Assembly (NCBI GenBank): GCA_964344055.1
Contig: CAYFLT010000006.1
Span: 1-64,000, forward strand
From: OFTM10 sp964344055
GTDB taxonomy: Bacteria; Actinomycetota; Acidimicrobiia; Acidimicrobiales; Aldehydirespiratoraceae
Direction of reading: 5' to 3'
DNA length: 64,000 nucleotides
Positions 25,186-36,319 of this stretch are shown piece by piece (position 1 is the first letter of the stretch; the number at the start of each line of letters is the position of its first letter). Made by a program: the position numbers and the translations under genes. The notes under the pieces were generated by a model. That model was not told the origin of the DNA and searched no databases. It was given only the letters and a program-made list of their open reading frames with translations.

Positions 25186-26225
25186 CAGGTGATCCAGCTC
25201 CTCACCTTCTCGATGTCGCCGAGCGGGTCATCACCGGTGGGCGAGATCTGGAGGTGGGTGACACCGGCCTCGCGGTAGGCCATGACCCGCTCCCGGACCC
25301 AGCCTTCGTCGCCGACCAGCGCGGTGGCGTCGAGATAGTCCTGGGGGATGAGTGCCATCGCCTCTTCCTTCTTGCCCGAGAGGTAGAGGTCCTGGATCTC
25401 CTCTGCTTCCTTCTCGTAGCCGTACTTGCGGAAGATGTTGTTGTAGAAGTTCTTTCCCTTGGCGCCCATTCCACCTACGTACAGGGCGGTCATGAAGCGG
25501 CCGCCGTCACGGATCTTGCGGGCCTGTTCCTCGTCGTCGGTGATGGCGAGCGTGCCACCGGCCACGACCTGGAGCGGCCCGAGTTCGGGATCCCGCTTGG
25601 CCTTTCCGGCGTCGAGGTCGTCCCCCCAGACGTCGTCTGCCTTGCCCGGATGGAAGAACACCGGCAGCCACCCGTCGGCGATCTCCGCAGTGAGCTCGAC
25701 GTTCTTCGGTCCGAGCGAGGCGAGGTAGACCGGGATGTCATCACGCACCGGATGGTTGATGAGCTTCAGCGGCTTCCCCAGACCGGTGCCCTGATCCTCG
25801 GGCAGGGGCAGCTGATAGCTGGGGCCGTCGTGGACCACCCGCTCGCGCTTCCACACCTTGCGGCAGATCTCGATGATCTCGCGCTGGCGGCCGATCGGCT
25901 TGTCGTAGGGAACACCGTGCCAACCTTCGATCACCTGTGGGCCGGAGGCACCGAGTCCGAGGATGAACCGGCCGCCCGACACCGCATCGAGACCTGCCGC
26001 GGTCATGGCGGTGAGGGTCGGGGTACGGCTGTAGATCGGGAATATCGCGGAACCGAGCTCCATGGTCTCGGTCTGTGCAGCGAGGTAGCCGAGGATGCTC
26101 ACCGAGTCGAAGCTGTAGAGCTCCGCCACCCAACCCACCTCGACACCGGCACGTTCGAGATCCCGGGCCTCGGCCGCCGCCATACGCGGGTCACCCGAGT
26201 AGTTCAACATCATCGAGAGCTTCAT
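25185..26225 (-). CDS. LLM-class (probably F420-dependent) oxidoreductase
   Basis: A 346-residue luciferase-like monooxygenase. KLSMMLNYSG starts the barrel, ELGSAIFPIYSRTPTLTAMTAAGLDAVSGGRFILGLG near residues 60-100 is the family core, and VYLASLGPKNVELTAEIADGWLPVFF near residue 165 is typical of F420-dependent members in actinobacteria. It uses reduced deazaflavin or FMN to reduce or oxygenate a substrate. The start at 26225 is preferred to an earlier in-frame one because the conserved strand begins with MKL and a GAAGG site precedes it. Confidence 0.75.
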   Translation of the reverse strand: MKLSMMLNYSGDPRMAAAEARDLERAGVEVGWVAELYSFDSVSILGYLAAQTETMELGSAIFPIYSRTPTLTAMTAAGLDAVSGGRFILGLGASGPQVIEGWHGVPYDKPIGRQREIIEICRKVWKRERVVHDGPSYQLPLPEDQGTGLGKPLKLINHPVRDDIPVYLASLGPKNVELTAEIADGWLPVFFHPGKADDVWGDDLDAGKAKRDPELGPLQVVAGGTLAITDDEEQARKIRDGGRFMTALYVGGMGAKGKNFYNNIFRKYGYEKEAEEIQDLYLSGKKEEAMALIPQDYLDATALVGDEGWVRERVMAYREAGVTHLQISPTGDDPLGDIEKVRSWIT

Positions 26226-26383
26226 CGATCCAATCCTTGCCTTCGGTCGGGGTGTCACCGGGTCGGTCTGCGGGCTCGATCGTACGGTGGTGGTGCGCAG
26301 GACGGGCAATCCGACTCGCGCCCGGCCAGGCGGCCCCGGCCCTCGGCGGGGATTCGCCGACGGATGCCGTCGAGCAGGCGAGG
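26226..26383. other. 158-nt spacer upstream of the LLM operon
   Basis: Contains the LLM promoter region on the minus strand with a GAAGGCAAGG ribosome binding site. I see no clear operator and no gene. It also holds the 3' side of the lipoprotein gene. Confidence 0.5.
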
Positions 26384-27313
26384 TCAACAGGCGACGTCAC
26401 CCGGCGAGATCGGGCCGCACACCCGCTCGCCGGCCGCCGACGAGTTGCCGTGGGCGTCGACTGCCACGACTCGGTAGGTGGCCGGCAGGCTCCAGTCCAC
26501 CTCCATCACGATGAGGATCCGTTCGGATGGCGATGATCCCGCCTGAACGGTCAGGACCGTCAAGGGAACGAAGCCACTGCCCTGATCGACGGTGACCGAC
26601 CAGTCGACGACGTCGAGCGCCGGCATGTCGACTCGGAGATCGACCTCGAGGCTGCCGCCGCTCCTGGTGGCGGCCAGTACTGCCGGCTCGGGAGGTGGGC
26701 CCGAGTTGCACGATCCGTCCGGGATGGTGATGTAGGCCTCGATCGGGTTCCAGCCGGACTCGTTCCCTGCGGAGTCTCCGTGGGTCACCGCGATCTCCAC
26801 CGGCGCTCCGGCCCACACGGGGTAGGCGACGAACCCCCAGCGACCGCCGCTCGAGGACAAGCGAGGGTCCGAGACCTCGAACTTGTCGAGCCGGGTGAAC
26901 GAACCGCCCTCCTCCTTGACGTAGACGCGCACGGTGGTGACCTCGTCGTCAGCAGGAGGGGTATCCCACTCGAGCGCCGCTTCACCCGAGCCGCCGCCGC
27001 CGCTGCACGACAGCCCCGTGGGCGCCGCGGGTGGGTCGGTGTCGGGGGCGCTGGTGGTCGTGGCCTGGATCGATGTGGTGGTCGTGGCGGGTGCTGTCGT
27101 GGAGCTGGACGGCTCCGAAGTCGTCGACGACGTCGAGGACGGGCTGGTCGTGGTCGACGATCCGGTCGACGCCGGGGCGTCCGATGATGACGGGGACGGC
27201 TCCGAAGTGGACGAGTCGGCGGTCTGGTCGCCGTCGTCGGCACACGAGGCCGCGACTGAGCCGAACACCACCAGTGCGGCGAGGGGGAGGAGCAACCGTG
27301 GGGGAAGTGCCAT
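26384..27313 (-). CDS. secreted lipoprotein with Ser/Thr linker and Fn3-like part
   Basis: A 309-residue exported protein. The N-terminus has a signal peptide ending in the lipobox VAASC (cysteine near residue 24), so it should be lipid-anchored. Residues 28-95 are a low-complexity Ser/Thr/Pro linker, then a fibronectin type III-like module around residues 95-200 (PPAAPTGLSCSGG...LEWDTP) and a second beta-rich part. The linker may hold it away from the membrane. I do not recognise a catalytic domain; ligand or surface binding is the simplest guess. It is the last gene of a possible run with the two thiol-related genes upstream (15-nt gap). Confidence 0.65.
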   Translation of the reverse strand: MALPPRLLLPLAALVVFGSVAASCADDGDQTADSSTSEPSPSSSDAPASTGSSTTTSPSSTSSTTSEPSSSTTAPATTTTSIQATTTSAPDTDPPAAPTGLSCSGGGGSGEAALEWDTPPADDEVTTVRVYVKEEGGSFTRLDKFEVSDPRLSSSGGRWGFVAYPVWAGAPVEIAVTHGDSAGNESGWNPIEAYITIPDGSCNSGPPPEPAVLAATRSGGSLEVDLRVDMPALDVVDWSVTVDQGSGFVPLTVLTVQAGSSPSERILIVMEVDWSLPATYRVVAVDAHGNSSAAGERVCGPISPGDVAC

Positions 27314-27328
27314 CGACGTCGCGCTCGA

Positions 27329-28120
27329 CTACATCGTGAAACGAAGGTTCCGCGCCGCCCGCTCGCCGATCTCGGCGTCGCCGGTCCAGGTGATCCGGCC
27401 GGCGTCGATCCGCGCCTGCGGGTCGACCCGCCCACACGCCAGCATGATGAAGGTCTCCGTGTCGGCGGTCAGTTCCGCGGAGGGGTCGTCGAGGGAGTCG
27501 ACCAGCCCCGCCCGGCCGTCGACCGCCACGTGGATGTCGCGCTCCACCCCACCGGTGACGTGCACCGTCACGGACTGCCCATCCTCGAGTCCGACCTTCT
27601 TGCCCATGATGTAGCCCATCGACCGGTGCACCTCGTCGAGTGCAAAGGACGCGGCCGCACCGCCGTCGGGCATCGCCACATCGAGGGGGATGGCGACGTC
27701 GCGGGCGTGCACCCACAGGTCGAACACCCGGATCCGGAGGAAGTCGCCATAGGTCTGCGGCCCGACCGGGGTGAGACTCGGTGTGGTGACGATCGATGCA
27801 TCCATACCCTCGAGTTCCTCGAGTCGGGAGGCGGTGAGTTCCGCACAGCGGGCGTTGAAGTCGTCACCGTTCAGCTCGACCGATTCGGACATCCAGGGAC
27901 CCACACGATCGAAGGGCGGGGGGTCCTCGGTGGACGGCGTCCACCCGAGCAGCACCTGTTCGATCCCGATGGCGTGCGCCACGCACTCGCGGATCGACCA
28001 GTCCGGACACAGCGACCGGATCTGCCACTCCTCGTCGGACAGGGCGGCCGTGAGGTCGGCGAACTCCTCGAAGCAGCTCCGAGTGGCGGCGACGTAGTCG
28101 GTGAGCGTCGGTGTGGTCAT
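27329..28120 (-). CDS. mycothiol-dependent maleylpyruvate isomerase family protein
   Basis: A 263-residue protein of the TIGR03083/DinB-like family. The N-terminal four-helix metal-binding fold has LCPDWSIRECVAHAIGIEQVLLGW near residue 38, where H in VAHAIG is a likely metal ligand. A C-terminal sterol-carrier-like part follows. Family members use mycothiol, for example maleylpyruvate isomerase, or are mycothiol S-transferases. It overlaps the DsbA-type gene by 4 nt (ATGA), placing two thiol-linked proteins in one operon. Confidence 0.75.
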   Translation of the reverse strand: MTTPTLTDYVAATRSCFEEFADLTAALSDEEWQIRSLCPDWSIRECVAHAIGIEQVLLGWTPSTEDPPPFDRVGPWMSESVELNGDDFNARCAELTASRLEELEGMDASIVTTPSLTPVGPQTYGDFLRIRVFDLWVHARDVAIPLDVAMPDGGAAASFALDEVHRSMGYIMGKKVGLEDGQSVTVHVTGGVERDIHVAVDGRAGLVDSLDDPSAELTADTETFIMLACGRVDPQARIDAGRITWTGDAEIGERAARNLRFTM

Positions 28121-28785
28121 CGGGCAGGCTTCTCCCTGGTCTCCCAGTCGCGGGCTTCTACGTACGGGCGGAACACCGACCAGATGTGGGCGACGTCCTC
28201 GTCCGTCTTCGGGGTCTTGAACTCGTAGAGGTGAGGGATCTTCGCGTAGGCGACCGTCAGATCCCACAGGGCCAAGGCGTCATCCCCGGTCGGGGCCGGC
28301 GCCACCACCGGACCGTAGACATGGCGCCCACTCTCGAAGACCAGCGTCGGAACGCCGAACCCACCGTGGGCGACCACTTCGTCGTGGTCGTGCTTCACCT
28401 CATCGTGGGTGGTCTGATCGTCGATCGCCTCCTGCACCAGCGAGGGATCGAGCCCGAGCTCCTCGAGGATCTCGGCGGCGACGGCGGGTACGTGGGGTTT
28501 GCGCCCGTCCTCGTGCAGTGCACGTCCGGCCGCTTCGTAGAAGCGATCGCAGTCGTCCATCGACGTTCGGCGCAGGAGGGCGGCAACGCGCATCATCCCC
28601 CATCCGTAGGACCATTCCCGCTCCCACGGGTGCTTCTTGCCGTCTTCTCGGTTGATCTCCTCCAGTGAGAAGAAGCACCAGTCGATGTCGAGAGGGACGG
28701 TTTCGCGGACCTCACGGATCCACTTGGCCGTCTGGTACGCGTAAGGGCACATCACGTCGAAGTGGAACCCTAGAGAGGTGGTCAT
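28117..28785 (-). CDS. DsbA-fold oxidoreductase (FrnE/HCCA isomerase-like)
   Basis: A 222-residue thioredoxin-fold protein. The active-site strand is FDVMCPYAYQTAKW near residue 8, with a single cysteine followed by PYA, so it cannot form a CXXC disulfide but matches FrnE or 2-hydroxychromene-2-carboxylate isomerase types that use a thiol cofactor. The conserved cis-proline region GFGVPTLVF is near residue 155. A cytosolic mycothiol-dependent role fits its position just before the maleylpyruvate isomerase-family gene. A -10 TAGCGT lies 7 nt upstream of the ATG. Confidence 0.75.
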   Translation of the reverse strand: MTTSLGFHFDVMCPYAYQTAKWIREVRETVPLDIDWCFFSLEEINREDGKKHPWEREWSYGWGMMRVAALLRRTSMDDCDRFYEAAGRALHEDGRKPHVPAVAAEILEELGLDPSLVQEAIDDQTTHDEVKHDHDEVVAHGGFGVPTLVFESGRHVYGPVVAPAPTGDDALALWDLTVAYAKIPHLYEFKTPKTDEDVAHIWSVFRPYVEARDWETREKPAR

Positions 28786-28798
28786 GGTGGGTACGCTA
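28786..28798 (-). promoter_or_regulatory. -10 element TAGCGT, thiol operon
   Basis: TAGCGT on the minus strand (28798-28793), 7 nt before the ATG at 28785; divergent from the surface protein gene. Confidence 0.45.
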
Positions 28799-28863
28799 GG
28801 CGGCGCGATGGCACCGGGTCGAAAGACGCGCCTACGCTGGATCCCGCCGCGGGCCGAGGCTGC

Positions 28864-31098
28864 ATGAACCCCCACCGCGCGCATTCCCCCGTTCGATCGC
28901 ACACTCACCGGATCACCCGAGTCGTCCGGGGCGTCCTGGTACCGGTCCTTCTCGCGGCCGGATTGGCGGCTGTCCCGACCACCGCGGGTGCGGTCCCCGG
29001 CTTCCAGGACCTCCTGGCGCCGTTCACCTGCGGGACCGAATGGGCCGGCGGTACCCGGTCCGGGCACGGCTACAACAACTGGAACCTCGACCTCAACCGT
29101 GTCGAGCGGACCTACGACCAGCCCGACTACGACCTCGGGCAGCCTCTCCTGGCTCAGGCCGACGGGGTGGTGTCGTGGCTCGGCATCCACTCCTCCGCCG
29201 GCACCTACCTCGACATCGACTACGGCGACTACACGGTTCGCTACGTGCACCTCGTGCACGACTCCATCCCCACCCATCTCGCCACGGTGGGGGCAACGGT
29301 CGAGCTGGGTGAGCTGATCGGTCTCCTCGGCGACACGGGCAACGCAACCCACGCCCACCTCCACCTCGAGTACTTCGACAGCCGCGACTACGTGGACGCG
29401 GCCGGCTGGCAGATCCCTGACGAGCTCCAGGTCCAGATCGCGATGGCGGGTGAGCCCATCGATCCAGGCGAGCCTTTCGTGTCGACGAACTGTGGGGGCA
29501 TTCCGCCACCGCACGATCCGACGATCCTCGATCACGTCGAGGCTCTCTCCGGTGTGGCCGAATCCGCGGCGCGCGACCATCTCGTGCAGCAGCTCCAGCC
29601 CGCTGCCGAAGCACTCGACGGCACGACCGACGAGGCCGCATATCTCGACGTCACCACCGACGGCACGAACGTGTTCGCCCGCATCCCCGGCACCGACCTC
29701 GCCTCCGAGGCGATCATGGTGTCCACGCCGTACACCTCCACCGAGGACTGCGGCACCGGGCCCGACCCGGCTCCGTGTCCGGGTGCCACCGATCACGCAG
29801 TCGGCTCGGCTGTTGCGCTCGAGCTCGCCTCACGATTGGCCGGCACCGACCCACCACCCCGGCGGACCATCGTCTTCGCGTTCTGGGATGCCACCGATGG
29901 GGACGGGACGGCCGCCGAGACCTGGCTGGTGGCGAACAGTCCTGGTCTCGCGGACCAGATCGTGACCACGGTCGACATCGGTCGGGGAGGAGCCAACCCC
30001 ACACTGTCGACCCGATCGTTCGCGACGGCGAGCCTCCTCGGTTCCGGTGATTCGACCCTCGACACCGCACTCGCAAACAGTCAGCCGACGATCCCCACCA
30101 CACGACTCTGGCGGTTCGCCGGACCCGACTTGGCCTCGGCCTTCGCTCGCCGGATCGTGAACCACGGTGTCCCCACGGTCTCGTTCCACGATCCCGCCGG
30201 ACCGTGCGCAGCCAGCCCGGAGGACACCTCCGGCATCGTCGACGGGACAAAAGCTGCCGGCCTGTTCGCGACCATCGACTCGCTCATCGCCGCGCTGGCG
30301 GCAGCGGACACTCCCGTCACCGCAGCCGATCCCGATTCCTCCGAGTCCTTCGCCCACGACGTCCCGATCCTCCTCGACCTCCTCGATGTCGTGGGCGTGG
30401 TCGGCGCCGTACGCGACGGACTCGCCGGCCTCGCCACCGAGCCACCGGCAATGCCGACCCCCGACGATCACCTCGTCTACGACGCCGCCCTGGCCGACTT
30501 GAGGGCGGTGCTCGAGGTCGGCGAGTGCCGCGGTCATCTCGCTCCTGACCCCTTCGACGACGTCCCCACCACTTCGTACGCCACTGCCGATGTCGCCGTC
30601 CTCTACGACCTCGGGGTCACCACCGGCACCGACGAAACGACCTACACACCGGGCGAACAGGTCGACCGCGAACAGATGGCCGCATTCCTCGCCCGGGTGT
30701 GGCGCCTGATCCATCCCGACGCCGCCCCGAGCGTCGACAATCCCTTCGACGATGTCGACCCCTCCTCATTCGCCTACGACGACATCGCCCTCATCGCCGA
30801 ACTCGGCATCACGACGGGCACCTCCCTCACCACCTATGCACCCCACGAACCCATCACACGCGAGCAGATGGCCGCATTCCTCGCCCGGCTCTGGCTTCTA
30901 CTCGACCCTGCGGCTGAGCCGGGTGCCCATCCATTCGTGGATGTGGACCTCCGCGGCTACGCATCCCCCCACATTGCACTCATCTACGGGCTCGGGATCA
31001 CCACCGGAACCTCCGCCACGACCTATGGACCGCAAGAACCCGTGACCCGCGAGCAGATGGCCGCGTTCCTCGCCCGGTTCATCCGGGCCACTGCCTGA
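28864..31098 (+). CDS. surface protein with M23, M28-like and SLH domains
   Basis: A 744-residue exported protein. Residues 1-42 are a signal peptide. An M23 (lysostaphin-type) peptidase-like domain covers about residues 50-165 with HGYNNWNLDLN and the HAHLHLEYFD pair near residue 160. A domain resembling M28 aminopeptidases (ATDHAVGSAVALELASRL, then RRTIVFAFWDATDGDG) follows at about residues 215-455; the usual EE of M28 is replaced there, so it is probably inactive. The last 190 residues hold three SLH repeats with TREQMAAFLAR ends. It likely remodels or anchors to peptidoglycan at the surface. The ATG at 28864 is taken for the signal peptide. Confidence 0.75.
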   Translation: MNPHRAHSPVRSHTHRITRVVRGVLVPVLLAAGLAAVPTTAGAVPGFQDLLAPFTCGTEWAGGTRSGHGYNNWNLDLNRVERTYDQPDYDLGQPLLAQADGVVSWLGIHSSAGTYLDIDYGDYTVRYVHLVHDSIPTHLATVGATVELGELIGLLGDTGNATHAHLHLEYFDSRDYVDAAGWQIPDELQVQIAMAGEPIDPGEPFVSTNCGGIPPPHDPTILDHVEALSGVAESAARDHLVQQLQPAAEALDGTTDEAAYLDVTTDGTNVFARIPGTDLASEAIMVSTPYTSTEDCGTGPDPAPCPGATDHAVGSAVALELASRLAGTDPPPRRTIVFAFWDATDGDGTAAETWLVANSPGLADQIVTTVDIGRGGANPTLSTRSFATASLLGSGDSTLDTALANSQPTIPTTRLWRFAGPDLASAFARRIVNHGVPTVSFHDPAGPCAASPEDTSGIVDGTKAAGLFATIDSLIAALAAADTPVTAADPDSSESFAHDVPILLDLLDVVGVVGAVRDGLAGLATEPPAMPTPDDHLVYDAALADLRAVLEVGECRGHLAPDPFDDVPTTSYATADVAVLYDLGVTTGTDETTYTPGEQVDREQMAAFLARVWRLIHPDAAPSVDNPFDDVDPSSFAYDDIALIAELGITTGTSLTTYAPHEPITREQMAAFLARLWLLLDPAAEPGAHPFVDVDLRGYASPHIALIYGLGITTGTSATTYGPQEPVTREQMAAFLARFIRATA

Positions 31099-31114
31099 GG
31101 TTTCGGATCCGGGA

Positions 31115-31130
31115 GTTAGCGGTCGTTAAC
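31115..31130. promoter_or_regulatory. imperfect palindrome GTTAGCGGTCGTTAAC
   Basis: Arms of 7 bp with one mismatch, 21 nt before the ATG of the acyl-CoA dehydrogenase gene. It has the size and shape of a TetR-type operator; no regulator gene is adjacent. Confidence 0.35.
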
Positions 31131-31151
31131 GCAGCGCGCCAGAATGTCCGC

Positions 31152-32351
31152 ATGAGTGACGATCAGCAGAAGGTCGAGGCCGCCCTCGACGCCCTCCTCG
31201 CAGAACACGACCCGAGCAGCGAGAGCTACGAGGAGTTCCGGGGTCACCAGTTCGACGCCGGGCTCGCCTGGGTCATGTACCCCGAAGGACACGGCGGACT
31301 GGGGGTCGCCCCCCAGCTCCAGCGGACGGTCGAGGTACGACTGCGCGAGGCCGGCGCGCCGGGCATGAACCCGGGCCACTTCTTCATCGCCCTCGCCGGC
31401 CCCACCATCGTCACCCACGGCTCCGAAGACGTGAAGAAGCGGTTCCTGCGCCCGATGTTCACCGGCGAGGAAGTGTGGTGCCAGCTCTTCTCCGAGCCGG
31501 GTGCCGGCAGCGACTTCGCCGGCCTCGGCACGCGAGCGGTCCGCGACGGCGAAGAGTGGACCATCAACGGCCAGAAGGTGTGGAACACCCTCGCCCACGT
31601 CGCCGACTTCGGGATGCTCGTCACCCGCACCGACCCCAACGTGCCCAAGCACCGCGGAATGACCTACTTCGCGCTCGACATGCACGCTCCCGGTGTCGAG
31701 GTGCGGCCCCTGCGCCAGATCACCGGCGAAGCAGAGTTCAACGAGGTCTACATGACCGACGTGCGCGTCTCGGACGACTACCGCATCGGCGAAGAGGGTG
31801 AGGGCTGGCGGGCCGCGCTCACCACGCTCATGAACGAACGCACCGCCATCGGTGGAGGGAGCGGCGGCGGACCCAAGCGCGGCGGCGGAGCGATCGGCCA
31901 GCTGGTGAACCTCTGGAACGACGCTCCGCAACATCAGAAGACCGACGCCGCGCGCGACGAAGTCACCCAGCTCTGGATCCGCGCCGAGGCCCTTCGTCTC
32001 ACCAACATGCGAGCCTCCCAGCTCGCCAAGGCGGGCAACCCCGGACCAGAAGGCTCGGTCGGCAAGTCGATGATGGCGAACCTCAACCAGGACATCTACG
32101 AGACCGCGGTCGACCTCATGGGGATGGCCGGCCAGATCGACTACGACTACACCTTCCGCCGGCCCGGTGCGGTCGACCTCCAGGGCACCTCCGGTGCCGA
32201 GGGCTACGCCTTCCTCCGCGCTCGGGCGAACTCGATCGAGGGTGGCACCACCGAAGTGATGAAGAACATCCTCGGCGAGCAGGTTCTCGGTCTTCCCGGC
32301 GAGCCCCGGGTCGACAAGGAGATCCCCTGGATCGAAGTCCCCCGCGGCTGA
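31152..32351 (+). CDS. acyl-CoA dehydrogenase
   Basis: A 399-residue FAD-dependent acyl-CoA dehydrogenase. Family landmarks are WCQLFSEPGAGSDFAGLGTRAVRDGEEW near residue 115, MLVTRTDPNVPKHRG, the FNEVYMTDVRV strand, and the C-terminal LRARANSIEGGTTEVMKNILGE segment that includes the conserved region near the flavin. The catalytic glutamate position cannot be fixed without alignment. It removes two hydrogens from acyl-CoA in beta-oxidation or in amino-acid breakdown. The operon with MaoC and MatB-like genes continues with 52- and 13-nt gaps. Confidence 0.85.
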   Translation: MSDDQQKVEAALDALLAEHDPSSESYEEFRGHQFDAGLAWVMYPEGHGGLGVAPQLQRTVEVRLREAGAPGMNPGHFFIALAGPTIVTHGSEDVKKRFLRPMFTGEEVWCQLFSEPGAGSDFAGLGTRAVRDGEEWTINGQKVWNTLAHVADFGMLVTRTDPNVPKHRGMTYFALDMHAPGVEVRPLRQITGEAEFNEVYMTDVRVSDDYRIGEEGEGWRAALTTLMNERTAIGGGSGGGPKRGGGAIGQLVNLWNDAPQHQKTDAARDEVTQLWIRAEALRLTNMRASQLAKAGNPGPEGSVGKSMMANLNQDIYETAVDLMGMAGQIDYDYTFRRPGAVDLQGTSGAEGYAFLRARANSIEGGTTEVMKNILGEQVLGLPGEPRVDKEIPWIEVPRG

Positions 32352-32404
32352 AGCGGGGGCTACGCTCCCGCCGTTAGAGGCACTGCCGGCCAAGGAGACC
32401 CATC

Positions 32405-32869
32405 ATGACCGCCGTCGCGTTCGACGACATCGACGCCATCAACGCTCTCGCCACCGAAGAGTTCGGCGAGTTCGGAGCCGAGCTCGAAGTCAGCCAGGAC
32501 ATGATCAACGCATTCGCCGACGTCACCGGCGATCACCAGTGGATCCATGTGGACGTCGAGCGGTGCAAGGCCGAGAGCCCCTTCGGCGGCCCGATCGCCC
32601 ACGGCTTTCTCACCCTCAGCCTGCTGCCCCGGATCAGCAAGATCCCGATCGAGGTGAGCGGCACCAAGAACATCGTCAACTACGGGGCGAGCGGCCTGCG
32701 CTTTCTGCGCCCGGTCCCGGCCGGATCCACCATCCACTGCCGGTCCCGGCTGCTCGGCGCGGAGAAGCACCGGGCCGGCACCCTGCTCAGCTACGAGGCC
32801 CAGATCGGCCTGAAGGACACCGGCAAGGCGGTGATGAGCTACACCGCCCAGATCCTCCTCCAGGGCTGA
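32405..32869 (+). CDS. MaoC-like (R)-enoyl-CoA hydratase
   Basis: A 154-residue hot-dog protein with the R-hydratase motif ADVTGDHQWIHVDVERCK near residue 38 and FGGPIAHGFLTLSLLP near residue 60. The catalytic aspartate and histidine are present. It adds water to enoyl-CoA, the step after the acyl-CoA dehydrogenase encoded upstream. AAGGAGA stands 9 nt before the ATG. Confidence 0.8.
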   Translation: MTAVAFDDIDAINALATEEFGEFGAELEVSQDMINAFADVTGDHQWIHVDVERCKAESPFGGPIAHGFLTLSLLPRISKIPIEVSGTKNIVNYGASGLRFLRPVPAGSTIHCRSRLLGAEKHRAGTLLSYEAQIGLKDTGKAVMSYTAQILLQG

Positions 32870-32881
32870 CGCCGCGGGCCC

Positions 32882-34362
<1,481 letters not shown>

Positions 34363-34378
<16 letters not shown>

Positions 34379-36261
34379 ACGTCGGTCCGTCGATCGCCGC
34401 GAAGGAGACCGACGAGGAACCGGATCGACGCGTAGATCGCAACCACCACCGAGGCCGGGAAGAGAAGGCGGAGCGTGCCACGTCCGACCGCGCCCTCGAT
34501 CTCCTCGATCAACTCGTGGGCACTGTGCCGTGCTTCCTCGAAGTGGCCCTCGTTCCACTCGTCCACCGCGTGCAGGTACTCGGCTTCGGTGTCGATGCCG
34601 GCCAATCCCACCCGGGCCAAGAGTCCCCGCTCACCCCGGACCAGCTGGCGGGCCTCGGCCATCACCACCAGGGTGTCGGCCTGCTCGGCGAGCACCGCCT
34701 CGACCGAATCGAGATCATCGGTTGCCGACTCGAATGCATCCGCAGCCGCAGTTCCGAGATGCAGCTCGAGTTCCGAGGCCTCGAGTCGAAGGTCATCCCG
34801 GAGACCGAGAACCGCGGTCGTCGGCTCCTGCCACTCCCCCACTGTGTCGAAGGCCCACTCGGCCATCGCCCGCCGAAGGAACGGCGGCAGCGCCCACTCG
34901 TCGGCGAGCACGGTGAGGTCTGAATAGACCTGGCGGGCATCGCGGCGCGCCTCCAGCGCGTCGAGGTCTCCGAGGGCGGCTTCGAAGTGGTCCGGCGTCG
35001 TGCGATTCCCACCGACGATCTCGAAGGTGTCCAGCACAACGCGCCAATCGACGGCCCCCTCGTGTGCCAGTGGCTCGGCACCCGCATAGACGATCTCGCC
35101 CGAGGACAGTGACTCGAACACTGCCGCAGTCTCGGTGTCGTCCATCGTCGCGAGACTCGACGAAACCGGTGCGATCCACGGGTTGACCCCCGGGCCCCCG
35201 ATCGGACCGAGCCGCGCCGACGAGACGGTGCCGCCGGTGCGGACAGACGCATCATCGCCCAGCGCCGATGCGAAGGCAGCCATCAGCTCCGGGTCGTCGA
35301 AGTCGATCGCCGCGAGCCAGGCCGCCGCGATCTCGCGGGCGATGACGGCCCGCTCGAAGTCCACCGGCACGACGAAGTGGCTGACGTCGCGGCTCGCCGC
35401 GCCACCCGCGGCCTCTACGCGGAGCAACTCTGCCCCGTCGGTCCATCCGTGGCGGAACTCCATGGCCCCGGGAGGCGGGAGCGGCAACCAACCATCCAGC
35501 TGGCTGACCACGGCCCGGATGGCATCGCTGAGCTCGCCGTCGTTCGCGTCCAGGGTGGCCGTGACGATGTCGACGGCGATCCCGGGGACGGGTGCTCGGT
35601 GGAGCCGATCCGGTGCCTCCAACACGATCGGCAGCGAGAGATACGGCTCCGCCTCGTCGGTGTGGAGCAGCAGCGGTTCTCCATCCTCGGTGGAGTCCGG
35701 TTCGGTGACGGTGAGGTTCGAGGCGACAGCCACGTCGTAGTCGGCCGGGGTCTGGAGGGTGAGCGTCGAGACCCCGCCGTGACCGACCGCGAAGACGTCG
35801 ATGGCGATCAGGGCGTCGCCGACGAGATCGAGCTCAGCCGGAGATCCGGAGAGCTCGTCACGCCGCCAGCTGAGCTCCACCTCGATGCTGTCGCCCGGCT
35901 CCAACTCGGCAGGAAACACCACCAGGATCTCGGTGGTCGGACCGGCGATGGCCCCCTGGATCACGGCCAGACGCTGGTCGCCGATCACCGCGATGACGTC
36001 GTGCGCGTCGGCAGGAACCGTCTCGAGGAAGCCGGTGAACGTGCGCTCCACATTCGGATTCGTGAACACGTAGTGGTGAGACACGTCGAGCGATGCGCTG
36101 GTCGGATCGACGACCACGAAGGTTTCGGCGTCGGCTACCGGCGTGCTGACCACCGGCGGCGGCGAATCCTCCTGGGCGAGCACCGGGCGCCCAGGGGAAA
36201 CCGACAACACCAAGCCCGCGAGCCCCAACAGGACGGAGCGTCGAACGAGGCGGAGCGGCAC
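34363..36261 (-). CDS. exported protein with C-terminal membrane anchor, unknown
   Basis: A 632-residue protein with a signal peptide (residues 1-30) and a C-terminal membrane helix (LRLLFPASVVVAIYASIRFL, residues 593-612) followed by a short basic tail. The middle part resembles the layout of M1-type peptidases, with a beta-rich N-terminus and a helix near residue 300 reading AREIAAAWLAAI where active ones have HEXXH, so any zinc site would be lost. I do not recognise the family with confidence. A helical C-terminal third precedes the anchor. It ends by overlapping 16 nt with the converging ligase gene. Confidence 0.55.
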
Positions 36262-36307
36262 GACGAAGAACGCTACCGGTCGGATCGCCCCGGACGACCG
36301 CGTGCTC

Positions 36308-36319
36308 TACCGTTCCGCC
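36308..36319 (+). promoter_or_regulatory. -10 element TACCGT, enoyl-CoA hydratase
   Basis: TACCGT at 36308-36313, 6 nt before the ATG at 36320; within the 58-nt gap between divergent genes. Confidence 0.5.

Noticed and set aside
26785..27716. Long alternative frames over the lipoprotein linker
   Set aside because: Ser/Thr codon repeats give open frames in all phases; only the frame with signal peptide and lipobox is convincing.
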